Assembly: GCA_016287975.1 (NCBI GenBank)
Contig: JAEEXV010000329.1
Span: 1 to 48,672, forward strand
Source: Lentisphaeria bacterium
GTDB lineage: Bacteria > Verrucomicrobiota > Lentisphaeria > Oligosphaerales > Oligosphaeraceae
Direction of reading: 5' to 3'
DNA: 48,672 bases
Shown here: positions 29,320-37,595 of the stretch, piece by piece
Layout: every line of letters begins with the position of its first letter
Numbering within the stretch: position 1 is the first letter of the stretch
Program-made: the position numbers and the translations under genes
The notes under the pieces: generated by a model
The model's database searches: none
Seen by the model: only the letters and a program-made list of their open reading frames with translations
Told to the model about the DNA's origin: nothing

Positions 29320-29512
29320 ATTCTGGGGTCCCCGAAAGATGGGTCTGGGGTCTGAAGTCTGGGGTCCCCAATGGGTCTGGGGTCTGAAGTCTGGGGTCTC
29401 CAATGGGTCTGGGGTCTGAAGTCTGGGGTCCCCGAAAGATGGGTCTGGGGTCTGAAGTCTGGGGTCCCCGAAAGATGGGTCTGAAATCTGGGGTCTGGGG
29501 GTCCCCGTAGCC
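29320..29512. repeat. Minisatellite of GGTCTGGGGTCTGAAGTCTG-type units upstream of nagB
   Basis: Five to six imperfect copies, of about 30-36 bases each, combine CCCGAAAGATGGGT or CCCAATGGGT with TCTGGGGTCTGAAGTCTGGGG. The same words form the array at 42451-42745. The gene-free stretch between GH36 and nagB (329 bases) is filled by this array, the palindrome before it and the promoter after it. Confidence 0.85.
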
Positions 29513-29531
29513 CGATGTTCCGCAAAGCGGT

Positions 29532-29537
29532 TATATT
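29532..29537 (+). promoter_or_regulatory. -10 box upstream of nagB
   Basis: TATATT in the context GGTTATATTATCGG, 58 bases before the nagB start. No good -35 box is seen where expected. Confidence 0.4.
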
Positions 29538-29595
29538 ATCGGCATTCCTTTTTCCACCCGTCCGTCCACGGACAATCCAAAACAGGAGCAAATCA

Positions 29596-30348
29596 ATGAA
29601 AGTCTCAATCAGCGCCACCAAGAAGGAAATGGGCATCAAGGCCGCCGCCTGCGGCGCCGCCCTCATCCGCGAAGCCATCGCCGCCCGCGGCGAGGCCAAT
29701 GTGATCGTCGCCTGCGCTCCCAGCCAGAACGCCACCTACGACGCCCTCGTCTACCAGCCTGGCATCGACTGGAGCAAGGTCAACTTCTTCCACCTCGACG
29801 AGTACATCGGCCTGCCCGAGACCCACTCCGCCTCCTTCCGCAAGAACCTCCACCTCACCATCCTCGACAAACTGCCCCAGCCCGCCAAGTCCTTCCATCC
29901 CATCAACGCCGACGCCGCCGACATCGACAAGGTCCTCGACGACCTCGACAAGGCCATCAAGGCCTGCATCATCGACGTCGCCTTCGTCGGCATTGGCGAG
30001 AACGGCCATGTGGCCTTCAACGACCCGCCCGCCGACTTCGAGATCACCAAGGCCTACCTCAAGGCCAAGCTCGACGAGGTCTGCCGCCACCAGCAGTACG
30101 GCGAGGGCTGGTTCCCCACCATGGACGCCGTGCCGAAATACGCCATCACGATGAGCTGCCGCGAGATCATGCGCGCCCGCGCCATCGTCAACAGCGTGCC
30201 CGATTCCCGCAAGGCCCATGCGGTCGGCCTCGCCCTCGAAGGCCCGATCACCAACATGGTCCCCGCCACCATCATGCGCGAGCACTCCAACTACAACGTC
30301 TTCCTCGACGCCCCCGCCGCCGCGGAACTGAAGCAGCGCTATGAGTAA
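29596..30348 (+). CDS. nagB: Glucosamine-6-phosphate deaminase
   Basis: NagB converts glucosamine 6-phosphate to fructose 6-phosphate and ammonia in amino-sugar use. The 250-residue product has FFHLDEYIGL with the catalytic Asp near 72 and VGIGENGHVAFNDP with the catalytic His and Glu near 136. A C-terminal HAVGLALEGPITNMVPATIM follows. AGGAG lies seven bases upstream. Its 3' end overlaps nagA by eight bases (ATGAGTAA), so translation is coupled. Confidence 0.93.
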   Translation: MKVSISATKKEMGIKAAACGAALIREAIAARGEANVIVACAPSQNATYDALVYQPGIDWSKVNFFHLDEYIGLPETHSASFRKNLHLTILDKLPQPAKSFHPINADAADIDKVLDDLDKAIKACIIDVAFVGIGENGHVAFNDPPADFEITKAYLKAKLDEVCRHQQYGEGWFPTMDAVPKYAITMSCREIMRARAIVNSVPDSRKAHAVGLALEGPITNMVPATIMREHSNYNVFLDAPAAAELKQRYE

Positions 30349-31267
30349 ACTCGACATCGAAAAGACCCGCTGGGTCGACCTGCAGGTCAACGGCTACAAC
30401 GGCGTTGACTTCTCCTCCCCCACGCTCACCGAGGCCGACGTGGCCCGATGCGCCGAGGAGATCGCCGCCGTCGGCACCGCCACCTTCCTGCCCACCCTCG
30501 TCACCAACGCGCCCGCCATCTACGAGCGCAACCTCCCCATCATCCAGCAGGCCGTCACGCGCTACGGGCTGGAGCACAACATCCCGGGCGTCCACCTGGA
30601 AGGCCCCTTCATCACCTCCCAGGGCTCCCACGACCCGAAACTGCTCCAGGCCTACACGCCCGAGAGCCTCGCCCGCCTGCTCGGCTACGCGCCAGGCCTT
30701 GTCCGCCTCATGACCTTCTCCGCCGACCTGCCTGGCGCCCCCGAGATTCTCGCCCAGCTCAAGGCCGCGGGCGTCGTCCCCAGCGCGGGGCACCACATGG
30801 CCGGCTACGAGGCCGTCCACCGCGTCGCCGACGCAGGCTGCCAGCTGCTCACGCACCTCGGCAACGGCTGCCCCAACCTCATCGGACGCCACGAGAACCC
30901 GCTCCTCGCGGGCCTTGCCGAAGAGCGCCTCACCGCGATGATCATCACCGACGGGCACCACCTGCCCGCCGACCTGGTCAAGCTCATCATCCGCGTCAAG
31001 GGCGTCGACAAGATCGTCGTCACCAGCGACGGCTGCCAGGCCTCTGGCTGGAAGCCAGGCGAATACGACATCTGGGGCAACCACGCCGTCCTCGAACCCA
31101 CTGGACGCCTCTACAACCCCGAGAAAAAGTGCCTCGTGGCCTCCATCGCCACCATGGTGCCCTGCATGAAGTTCCTCCAGAAACTCGCCATCCTCACCGA
31201 TGACCAGCTGCTCCAGGTCGGACGGCTCAACCCGCTCCGCCTCCTCGGGCTCCCCGAGGACTTCTGA
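30341..31267 (+). CDS. nagA: N-acetylglucosamine-6-phosphate deacetylase, short form
   Basis: NagA removes acetate from GlcNAc 6-phosphate and supplies NagB. The 308-residue product keeps the TIM-barrel active site: LEGPF (metal Glu) near 86, SAGHH (His) near 148, THLGNG (His) near 169, and TSDG (catalytic Asp) near 226. It is about 70 residues shorter than typical NagA. It starts directly at VDLQVNGYNGVDF, where others have a preceding beta-sandwich, and ends at RLNPLRLLGL without the closing beta strands, so the small beta domain is missing at both ends. The frame is intact, so this looks like a compact form rather than a broken gene. Confidence 0.88.
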   Translation: MSKLDIEKTRWVDLQVNGYNGVDFSSPTLTEADVARCAEEIAAVGTATFLPTLVTNAPAIYERNLPIIQQAVTRYGLEHNIPGVHLEGPFITSQGSHDPKLLQAYTPESLARLLGYAPGLVRLMTFSADLPGAPEILAQLKAAGVVPSAGHHMAGYEAVHRVADAGCQLLTHLGNGCPNLIGRHENPLLAGLAEERLTAMIITDGHHLPADLVKLIIRVKGVDKIVVTSDGCQASGWKPGEYDIWGNHAVLEPTGRLYNPEKKCLVASIATMVPCMKFLQKLAILTDDQLLQVGRLNPLRLLGLPEDF

Positions 31268-31277
31268 CCCTCCGCAA

Positions 31278-31308
31278 GGCGGGGGCGGCCAGACCGCCCC
31301 CGCCTTTT
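31278..31308 (+). terminator. Intrinsic terminator after nagA
   Basis: An 11-base GC stem GGCGGGGGCGG/CCGCCCCCGCC with a 5-base loop ends in TTTT, 10 bases after the nagA stop. Confidence 0.85.
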
Positions 31309-31333
31309 CTGTTTCCAAGAGATTGCACCTCCC

Positions 31334-31365
31334 CTGGAAAATCCGGAAAATCCGGAAAAATCCGG
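31334..31365. repeat. Short CCGGAAAAT tandem run
   Basis: Three to four copies of a CCGGAAAAT-like nine-base unit, a small satellite of the larger array at 31438. Confidence 0.75.
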
Positions 31366-31381
31366 CGCATTTGCGGCCGTA

Positions 31382-31402
31382 GCCACGGCGTCCCGCCGTG
31401 GC
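31382..31402. repeat. Palindrome GCCACGGCG-TCC-CGCCGTGGC
   Basis: A perfect 9-base stem with a 3-base loop, between the two CCGGAAA arrays. A related half-site (GCCACGGCGGGACGC) occurs at about 5455. Confidence 0.7.
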
Positions 31403-31437
31403 GGACCGCCGAGCAAACCAGCACCCACTTCCGAAAG

Positions 31438-31597
31438 CCCCGGAAACTCCGGAAACTCCGGAAACTCCGGAAACTCCGGAAAACCCGGAAACTCCGGAAA
31501 CTCCGGAAACTCCGGAAACTCCGGAAACTCCGGAAACCCGGAAACTCCGGAAAACCCGGAAAACCCGGAAAACCCGGAAAACCCGGAAAATCTGGAA
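31438..31597. repeat. 9-bp tandem array (unit CCGGAAACT) upstream of the NTase/kinase fusion
   Basis: About 17 copies of CCGGAAACT, shifting to CCGGAAAAC toward the end, stop 38 bases before the next start codon. The unit is identical to that between purC and purB. The 368-base gap between nagA and the next gene is filled by terminator, palindrome and arrays. Confidence 0.95.
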
Positions 31598-31635
31598 GCC
31601 TCGTCGCCGCCCCCCCGATCTCCCCATCCCTCCCC

Positions 31636-34281
31636 ATGACGCCGCGCTACACCATCATCCTCGCCGCAGGCAAAGGCACCCGCATGCACTCCGACCAGCT
31701 GCCGAAGGTGTGCTTCGAGGTCAATGGCGTGCCCGCGATCGTGCGGGCGATGCGCACCTACCGCGCGGTCGGCTGCGGGCAGTTCCTGGTCGTCGTGGGC
31801 GGTCCCCTTGCGGGCAAGGTGATGGAGACGGTCGGCGCCGAATTCCCGAACACCGTCTACGCCTTCCAGCCAATCCAGAACGGCACCGCAGGCGCCGTGC
31901 AGGCCGCCCTGGGCGCCCTCACCACCATCGGCGACGACGAGGACCTGCTGATTGTCGCGGGCGACCGCCTCATCGAGCGCAACCTCCTCGAGCAGCTCTT
32001 CGAGCACCACCGCCAGAGCGGCGCCGCCTTCACCCTCCTCGCCCTGCGAAGCAGCGCCCCCTCCTCCTCGGGACGCATCCTCTTCACCCGCGACGGCACC
32101 CCCCTCGCCATCGTCGAAATGGCCGACATCCGCCAGCGCCGCGCCTACGCCAGGATGCAGCAGGCCCTCGCCGACGGCAAGACCGCCAACGCCGCCCTCT
32201 TCCGCCTCGCCGCCGCCGAATTCGCAGATCCCCGAAAGGGCGCCAAGGCCTTCGGCCCCCTTTGGGAACATCTTTCCACCCAGGAAGGGAATATCACCCC
32301 CGAGGATGCCGACCGCATCCGCGCGGGAAAATGCGCCTTCTCCTTTGACACCCCCGACGGCCCCGTCGCCTTCACCCCCGACGAGGCCGAGGCCTCCGCC
32401 ATCCGCAACATCTCCGTCTATCTCGTCAAATGCGGCCTTCTCCGCCAGGCCCTCGCCACCTTCACGCGCGACAACGCCCAGCAGGAAATCTATCTCCCCG
32501 ACCTGCTCCACGCCGCCTATCGCATGGGCCTCCCAACCGCCGTCCTCCCCGAATCCGACGCCACCAAGATCCTCGGCTTCAACAACCCTCAGGAACTCCT
32601 CGAAGTCGAGAAGGCCCTCTCCAACCGCGCAGGACGCCGCACCCCCGCCCCAGGCCTCCTCAAGACCCTACCCGAATGGCGGAAGCTCTTCGACGACGCC
32701 GAGCGCCCAGGAACCCCCTTCCATCGAAAACTCGCCGAGATCTACGGCGACGACGACGAAGTCATCGCCCGCCAGTGCGCCGAGATGCGCCGCCTCGCCG
32801 ACGCCGCCGAGACCCGCTTCGCCCCAGGCACCCCGCTCCTCTTCGTGCGCGCCCCAGGCCGCCTCAACGCCATGGGACGCCACGTCGACCACCAGGGCGG
32901 CAACTGCAACCTCATGACCATCTCCTTCGAGACGATGCTCTTCGCCGCCCCCCGAGACGACTCCCGCATCACCCTCGCGCACTGCGACCCCGACGACTTC
33001 CCCCCCGCCTCCTTCGACCTGGCCGAACTCCTCGCCGAGCTCCCGTGGGAGGACTGGGGCGCCCTCGTCAACAGCCAGACCCTCGCACGCCGCTTCAAGG
33101 ACAAGGGCATCGGCTGGACCGACTACGTCCAGGCCGCCATCCTGCGCATCCAAAAGAAGTTCAAGGACGCCATCCTCTCCGGCATGGACCTCCTCGTCTC
33201 AGGCAACATCCCCATGGCCGCGGGACTCTCCTCGTCGTCCTCCCTCGTCGTCGCCGCCACCGAGGCCGTCGTCCGCCTCAACGCCCTCGACACCTTCCCG
33301 ACCCAGTTCATCACCCTCTGCGGCGAGGGCGAATGGTTCGTCGGCACCCACGGCGGCAGCTCCGACCACGCCGCCGTCAAGCTCGGCGCCTGCGGCGCCG
33401 TCACCCGCGTGCGCTTCTTCGACTTCGCCCTGGAACGCACCGTCCCCTTCCCCGAGGGATGCCAGATGCTGGTCTGCGATTCCGGCATCAAGGCCCGCAA
33501 GTCCTCCAACGCCAAGGACCAGTTCAACCACCGCGTCTCCTGCTACCGCCTCGGATTCGAACTCATCCGACGCCACTATCCCCAATACGCAGGCGTCCTC
33601 GGCCATCTCCGCGACGTCAACACCCGCACCCTCCACGTCCCCCTGCGCGACATCTACAGGATGCTCCTCATGCTCCCCGAAAAACCCGCCCGCGCCGAAC
33701 TGGAGGAAATGCTCCCAGGCGCCGACTTCCAGACACTTTTCGCAGGACATGACGCCAGACCCGACCGACGCTATCCCATCCGCGGCGTCGTCCTCTACGG
33801 CCTCGCCGAAATGCAGCGCGCCGCCCAGTTCGCCGACCTCCTCGCAAACGCCGACCTCCCGCGCATCGGAGAGATGATGGCCGCCTCCCACGACGGCGAC
33901 CGCGTCACCGCCTACGACGAAAACTTCCACCCCCGCCCCTGGCATCCCGCAGTCGACAACGCCGCGCTCCTCCACCTCCTCGACGACCTAGACAGCGGAG
34001 ACCTCGAACGCGTGCGCCGCGCACAACTCGACCGCCAGACTGGCTCCTACGCCTGCTCCATCCCCGAAATCGACCTCATGGTCGACATCGCCCGCCGCAC
34101 CCCTGGCGTCATCGGCGCACAACTCGCAGGCGCTGGCCTCGGAGGCTGCATGATGATCCTCGCCCGACAGGACGCCATCCCCGACATCACCCACGCCCTC
34201 ACCGAACGCTATTACCGCCCCGCCAGCATCCCCCCGCGCATCCTCGCCTGCCGCCCCGTCGCAGGCGCTGGCGCACTGTAA
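31636..34281 (+). CDS. Fusion of sugar-1-phosphate nucleotidyltransferase and galactokinase-like GHMP kinase
   Basis: Residues 1-235 of this 881-residue protein are a GlmU-type pyrophosphorylase domain: TIILAAGKGTRMHSDQLPKV with the nucleotide-binding signature, and IQNGTAGAVQAAL. Residues 395-881 are a GHMP kinase of the galactokinase group: RAPGRLNAMGRHVDHQGG near 402, PMAAGLSSSSSL near 523, GSSDHAA near 573, and GAGLGGCMM near 831. Together they could make an NDP-sugar from a free sugar in one polypeptide, as in bifunctional fucokinase/GDP-fucose pyrophosphorylase. The position after nagB-nagA suggests an N-acetylhexosamine. In the galactokinase GEH-x-D motif the Glu is replaced by Arg, so galactose is unlikely as substrate. 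The domain between about 235 and 395 is unassigned. Confidence 0.8.
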   Translation: MTPRYTIILAAGKGTRMHSDQLPKVCFEVNGVPAIVRAMRTYRAVGCGQFLVVVGGPLAGKVMETVGAEFPNTVYAFQPIQNGTAGAVQAALGALTTIGDDEDLLIVAGDRLIERNLLEQLFEHHRQSGAAFTLLALRSSAPSSSGRILFTRDGTPLAIVEMADIRQRRAYARMQQALADGKTANAALFRLAAAEFADPRKGAKAFGPLWEHLSTQEGNITPEDADRIRAGKCAFSFDTPDGPVAFTPDEAEASAIRNISVYLVKCGLLRQALATFTRDNAQQEIYLPDLLHAAYRMGLPTAVLPESDATKILGFNNPQELLEVEKALSNRAGRRTPAPGLLKTLPEWRKLFDDAERPGTPFHRKLAEIYGDDDEVIARQCAEMRRLADAAETRFAPGTPLLFVRAPGRLNAMGRHVDHQGGNCNLMTISFETMLFAAPRDDSRITLAHCDPDDFPPASFDLAELLAELPWEDWGALVNSQTLARRFKDKGIGWTDYVQAAILRIQKKFKDAILSGMDLLVSGNIPMAAGLSSSSSLVVAATEAVVRLNALDTFPTQFITLCGEGEWFVGTHGGSSDHAAVKLGACGAVTRVRFFDFALERTVPFPEGCQMLVCDSGIKARKSSNAKDQFNHRVSCYRLGFELIRRHYPQYAGVLGHLRDVNTRTLHVPLRDIYRMLLMLPEKPARAELEEMLPGADFQTLFAGHDARPDRRYPIRGVVLYGLAEMQRAAQFADLLANADLPRIGEMMAASHDGDRVTAYDENFHPRPWHPAVDNAALLHLLDDLDSGDLERVRRAQLDRQTGSYACSIPEIDLMVDIARRTPGVIGAQLAGAGLGGCMMILARQDAIPDITHALTERYYRPASIPPRILACRPVAGAGAL

Positions 34282-34304
34282 AGCCCCATGGGCTGAAGAC
34301 GAAA

Positions 34305-34410
34305 GTCCCCCGCGTCCAAGGTTCTGTGGCGGGCCGTTTTCGGCCCGCTGTCCCCCGCGTCCCATTCCGCCGCAAGAATGCGGCGGCACAGCACGGTGTC
34401 CCCCGCGTCC
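34305..34410. repeat. Composite repeat: three GTCCCCCGCGTCC copies with two dispersed palindromes
   Basis: GTCCCCCGCGTCC occurs at 34305-34317, 34350-34362 and 34398-34410. Between the copies lie palindrome GCGGGCCG-TTTT-CGGCCCGC (34329-34348, reverse orientation, its tail reading CACAGAACCT) and palindrome CCGCCGCA-AGAA-TGCGGCGG (34367-34386, forward, tail CACAGCACGG). The last repeat copy ends two bases before the next ATG. Confidence 0.85.
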
Positions 34411-34412
34411 CC

Positions 34413-35945
34413 ATGAATCGCCTTGCCCGCATTCTATTGCCGCTCTTGTACAGCGCGCTTTTCCTGGTCGGGCTTGCCCTCTTCACCACGAGCCGCACCT
34501 TGCTTGCTGAAATGGGCAGGGTCTCCTTCGAGCAAATCCTCATGCATGCGGACACGCCCGTGCAGGAACTCCTCCACGGCATGCCCGCGTCCATGCGGCG
34601 CTGGCTCTGGATGGATGCCGCGCTCGCCCTTCTCTTCCTCCTCTATGCCACAGGCACCCTCTCCGCCCTTGTGCGCCTCCTGTCCCGCCGCCGCCTTTCC
34701 GTCAATCTTCGCCAGCGCTGGCTCGCCCCCGCCCTCGCCATCGCCGTCCTCCTCGGCGCGCTCTGCGCGGCCGCCTGCGACTTCCGTTTCTTCTACTGGC
34801 TGGCCAACCAGCGCCTCCCCTCCACCATGATCGACGAGCACTTCCACGCCGTCAAACAGGACGCCATCGTCCCGCCAGAGCGCCCGCGCAACCTCGTCCT
34901 CATCATCGCCGAATCCCTTGAAAACACCTTCGCCGACAGCAGTCTCTTCGCCGACAGCCTCCTCCCCGAACTCGCCGCCCTTCAGCAGGAGGGCACCGCC
35001 TTCACGGGCTGCGCCCAGCTCAACGGCACCGACTGCACCATTGCCGCCACCACCGCCATCCTCTACGGAATGCCGCGCCTCTACCGCGACCTGGGGCGCC
35101 GCCAGAACGACGTCGAGGGGAACTATTTCCACCACCTCCCCTCCCTCCCCGCCATCCTCCTGCGCTCTGGCTACAACTACACCCACATCCAGGGCTCCAA
35201 CGCCATCTTCGCGGGAACGCGCTTCCTCTTCGAGACCATCCCTGGCTGCGAAATGCTCGACAGCCACCACTTCCTCGACGATCCCGAATACGTCCAATAC
35301 TGCCAGCAGAAGTGCGCCATGGAATGGGGCGCCAACGACGCCATCGTCTTCCGACACGCCCGCGAGAAATGCACCGCCCTCGCCGCCGACGGCAGGCCCT
35401 TCGCACTCTCCGTCGCCACCATGGACACCCATATCCCCGTCTGGCTTCCCCCGAACCACCCGCGCCCCTACGGAGACGACCGCGACGCCTTCCGCGAGCA
35501 GTCCCGCCTCATCGCCGAGTTCGTCGAGTGGATCCGCCAGCAGCCCTGGGGCGACAGCACCGCCATCGTCATCACTGGCGACCACTGCGCCATGCGCACC
35601 ACCCTCGGCCCCGTCGACCTCGCCGACCTCTCCGACGGATGCCACCGCCACCCCGCCGACGGCGAACTCCCACGGCGATCCGTCTACAACTGCTTCCTCA
35701 ATACCGCGTTCCCGCCACAGGGATGCGTCCCGCGCCTCCATGCCGTCTTCGACCTCTGCCCCACCATCCTCGAAGCCCTCGGATTCACCGTCCCTGGACA
35801 CCGCCTCGCCCTGGGCACCTCGCTCTATTCCAGCCTCCCCACCCTCCTGGAGCAAGTCGGAGTCACTGCCTACGAGCGCGAATCCCGCCGACGCTCCAAG
35901 ACCCTCAAGGCGCTCCTGAACGCAAAAACGCCGTCGGAGAGGTGA
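34413..35945 (+). CDS. LTA-synthase/phosphoglycerol-transferase-like membrane sulfatase-fold protein
   Basis: The 510-residue product has three or four N-terminal membrane segments (about 5-25, 65-85, 105-125) and then an extracytoplasmic alkaline-phosphatase/sulfatase-fold domain. That domain has the first metal site in LVLIIAESLENTFA near 158, the probable nucleophile Thr in NGTDCTIAATTAILYG near 207, MDTHIPVW near 338, and VITGDHCAM near 385. Such enzymes move phosphoglycerol groups onto lipoteichoic acid or, in Gram-negatives, onto periplasmic glucans (OpgB). In a Gram-negative-type PVC bacterium the second role, or phosphoethanolamine-like transfer, is more likely. The start at 34413 is chosen because an earlier in-frame ATG lies in the repeat. 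Confidence 0.8.
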   Translation: MNRLARILLPLLYSALFLVGLALFTTSRTLLAEMGRVSFEQILMHADTPVQELLHGMPASMRRWLWMDAALALLFLLYATGTLSALVRLLSRRRLSVNLRQRWLAPALAIAVLLGALCAAACDFRFFYWLANQRLPSTMIDEHFHAVKQDAIVPPERPRNLVLIIAESLENTFADSSLFADSLLPELAALQQEGTAFTGCAQLNGTDCTIAATTAILYGMPRLYRDLGRRQNDVEGNYFHHLPSLPAILLRSGYNYTHIQGSNAIFAGTRFLFETIPGCEMLDSHHFLDDPEYVQYCQQKCAMEWGANDAIVFRHAREKCTALAADGRPFALSVATMDTHIPVWLPPNHPRPYGDDRDAFREQSRLIAEFVEWIRQQPWGDSTAIVITGDHCAMRTTLGPVDLADLSDGCHRHPADGELPRRSVYNCFLNTAFPPQGCVPRLHAVFDLCPTILEALGFTVPGHRLALGTSLYSSLPTLLEQVGVTAYERESRRRSKTLKALLNAKTPSER

Positions 35946-35959
35946 ATCTCCGGCGGCGT
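35924..35959 (-). terminator. Intrinsic terminator for tRNA-His, overlapping the end of the convergent gene
   Basis: On the reverse strand ACGCCGCCGGAGA pairs with TCTCCGACGGCGT (one wobble) and is followed by TTTTT. The stem spans the stop codon of the LTA-synthase-like gene on the other strand. Confidence 0.75.
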
Positions 35960-35967
35960 GATATCAT

Positions 35968-36045
35968 TGGGCAGGCTAGTCGGGCTCAAACCGACGACCT
36001 CTTGGGCCACAACCAAGCGCTCTAATCAACTGAGCTATAGCCTGC
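35968..36045 (-). tRNA. tRNA-His (anticodon GTG)
   Basis: The reverse strand folds as a full cloverleaf: acceptor CAGGCTA/TAGCCTG, D stem GCTC/GAGC, anticodon stem CTTGG/CCAAG with loop TTGTGGC (anticodon GTG), and T stem GTCGG/CCGAC. An extra 5' G faces C73, the G-1:C73 pair diagnostic of histidine tRNA. CCA is encoded. A promoter lies upstream and an intrinsic terminator downstream. Confidence 0.96.
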
Positions 36046-36068
36046 ATCTGTTTTCGGGAATGCGGCGT

Positions 36069-36096
36069 ACTATATACCCATCCGCGCAATTTGCAA
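36069..36096 (-). promoter_or_regulatory. Promoter of tRNA-His
   Basis: On the reverse strand TTGCAA (36096-36091) and TATAGT (36074-36069) are 16 bases apart and end 24 bases before the tRNA. Confidence 0.6.
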
Positions 36097-36161
36097 TCCC
36101 TCCCACGAAAAATCCCCGCCACCGACGTTCTGCCGTCCATCGCGTTTTTTTCTGTATTACA

Positions 36162-36189
36162 TTGCAATCAGCAACTCAGCGAATATATT
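36162..36189 (+). promoter_or_regulatory. Promoter of the first effector-like gene
   Basis: TTGCAA (36162-36167) and TATATT (36184-36189) are 16 bases apart, 80 bases upstream of the start of the 439-residue gene. Confidence 0.6.
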
Positions 36190-36268
36190 TCCAAGATGAA
36201 CCAACCGCCCCGCGAAATGACAATTCGGCGGGAAAGAAGCACTCCATTCAAGCAACTACAGGACAACC

Positions 36269-37588
36269 ATGGCGATCGACTTCAATCCAGCGGCGCTGGA
36301 TGCCTTCCGAAATGTGCAGTTCACTGACAATCAAGGCATTGCGAATATAGAACAGGGCACAGGCAACATCCGCCAGGTGGGTTCCTACAAGGGCTTCTTC
36401 TTTGCAAGGTTCCGCAGCCGCAACGAGAGCAAGGCCAACAACGCGGTGCGCACGGAACTGCTCCGTTCGCTCGGCCAGGCCTTCGGCATCGAGGGAATGC
36501 AGGAGTCGAATGGCAAGGTCACCTTCTCCCAACAGTTCATGGTCAAACTCGAGCAAATCCTCGGCAAGGAGACATTCAAGCGAGAGGACTTCGGCGTCAA
36601 GCCAGATGGCACGGTCTCGTCGGGCAAGCCGCTCACGAGCCGACGCATCACAGCGATCCTGAACCGCGCGACGCTCGCGGGCAAGACCGAATTCGACCTC
36701 AGCCTCTACGAGGCCAAACTCACCGACATCCAGGCGAAGATCGACAAGATGCCGCCAGGCCGTGAGAAGACCAATGCGATGAAGCACTTCGAGGAGGTCA
36801 GGAAGATCGTGGATTTCCTGAAGACGGAAATCGATGGCTTCATCACGAAGAACGATGCCTATGAGTTCCTGGCGCAAATGAAGGATTTCGATCAAATCCA
36901 GCGCGAGGGCTACACTCCTTGGGAAATGCAGAACGCCATCACGGGGCAAACGGAGAAACTCAACGAAAACCAGGTCGGCCCCGCCATCACCTACCTTCAG
37001 AACCGCACTGGCCAGCTCTTCCACCTGGAACTCAACGCGAAGCGCCCTGAACTCGTCACGAACTACGTCCGCAACGAGATGGAGTCGTTTGTGAAACTCT
37101 CGATCGACATCTTCAACGATTCCATCCAGGCTGGCAAATTCGACACCTTCCTCAATCATCTCGCCTCTACAGGCGCCTGCATGGAGGACAAGACGAAGAA
37201 GCTGATCGAATTCCAGGAGAAGCATGGACTCAAGGAATCCGTGCCCGTCGTCGCCAGCGAGCCGCAGATCGCCATCGACCGCGTGGCCACGCACGACAAG
37301 ACCACGAAGCTGAGCGACTGCATCTTCCAGGAAATCGATGTCGTGGACGCGAAGAACCAGGCGAAGGGAGCGGGCGAGTTTTCCACCTGGGCGGAATACG
37401 CGAAGCCCATCAAGGAAGCCCTGGTGGGACTGGAGCGCCCCCTGGTCACCGCCTCGAAAAACGCCAAAAACGAGTGGGAGTTCAAACCCGTCCTCGACAT
37501 CAACGACCAGCCTGTCATCAAGAAACTCACCGCCGAGGACATCGACCAGATCGGCCCCGCCTGCGTGGCGTTCGTGACGGAATATTGA
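36269..37588 (+). CDS. Putative secreted effector 1, unknown family
   Basis: The 439-residue product has no signal peptide, no membrane segment and no domain I recognise. The N terminus (MAIDFNPAALDAFRNVQ) is polar and flexible, as in many type III substrates, and the body is predicted helical and rich in Lys, Glu and Gln. The gene shows more mixed codon use than its GC-rich neighbours. Its own promoter and an AGGA site are present. A CesT-like chaperone gene starts 7 bases after its stop, and that pairing is the main reason for calling it an effector. Confidence 0.5.
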   Translation: MAIDFNPAALDAFRNVQFTDNQGIANIEQGTGNIRQVGSYKGFFFARFRSRNESKANNAVRTELLRSLGQAFGIEGMQESNGKVTFSQQFMVKLEQILGKETFKREDFGVKPDGTVSSGKPLTSRRITAILNRATLAGKTEFDLSLYEAKLTDIQAKIDKMPPGREKTNAMKHFEEVRKIVDFLKTEIDGFITKNDAYEFLAQMKDFDQIQREGYTPWEMQNAITGQTEKLNENQVGPAITYLQNRTGQLFHLELNAKRPELVTNYVRNEMESFVKLSIDIFNDSIQAGKFDTFLNHLASTGACMEDKTKKLIEFQEKHGLKESVPVVASEPQIAIDRVATHDKTTKLSDCIFQEIDVVDAKNQAKGAGEFSTWAEYAKPIKEALVGLERPLVTASKNAKNEWEFKPVLDINDQPVIKKLTAEDIDQIGPACVAFVTEY

Positions 37589-37595
37589 GGATACC

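Noticed and set aside
27176..29371. A 731-residue reverse frame opposite the GH36 gene
   Set aside because: Low-complexity antisense shadow; the plus frame has both catalytic Asp residues of GH36.
31398..32348. A 316-residue plus frame starting in the CCGGAAACT array
   Set aside because: It translates the array as an ETP repeat and then runs out of frame over the fusion gene, with no recognisable domain.
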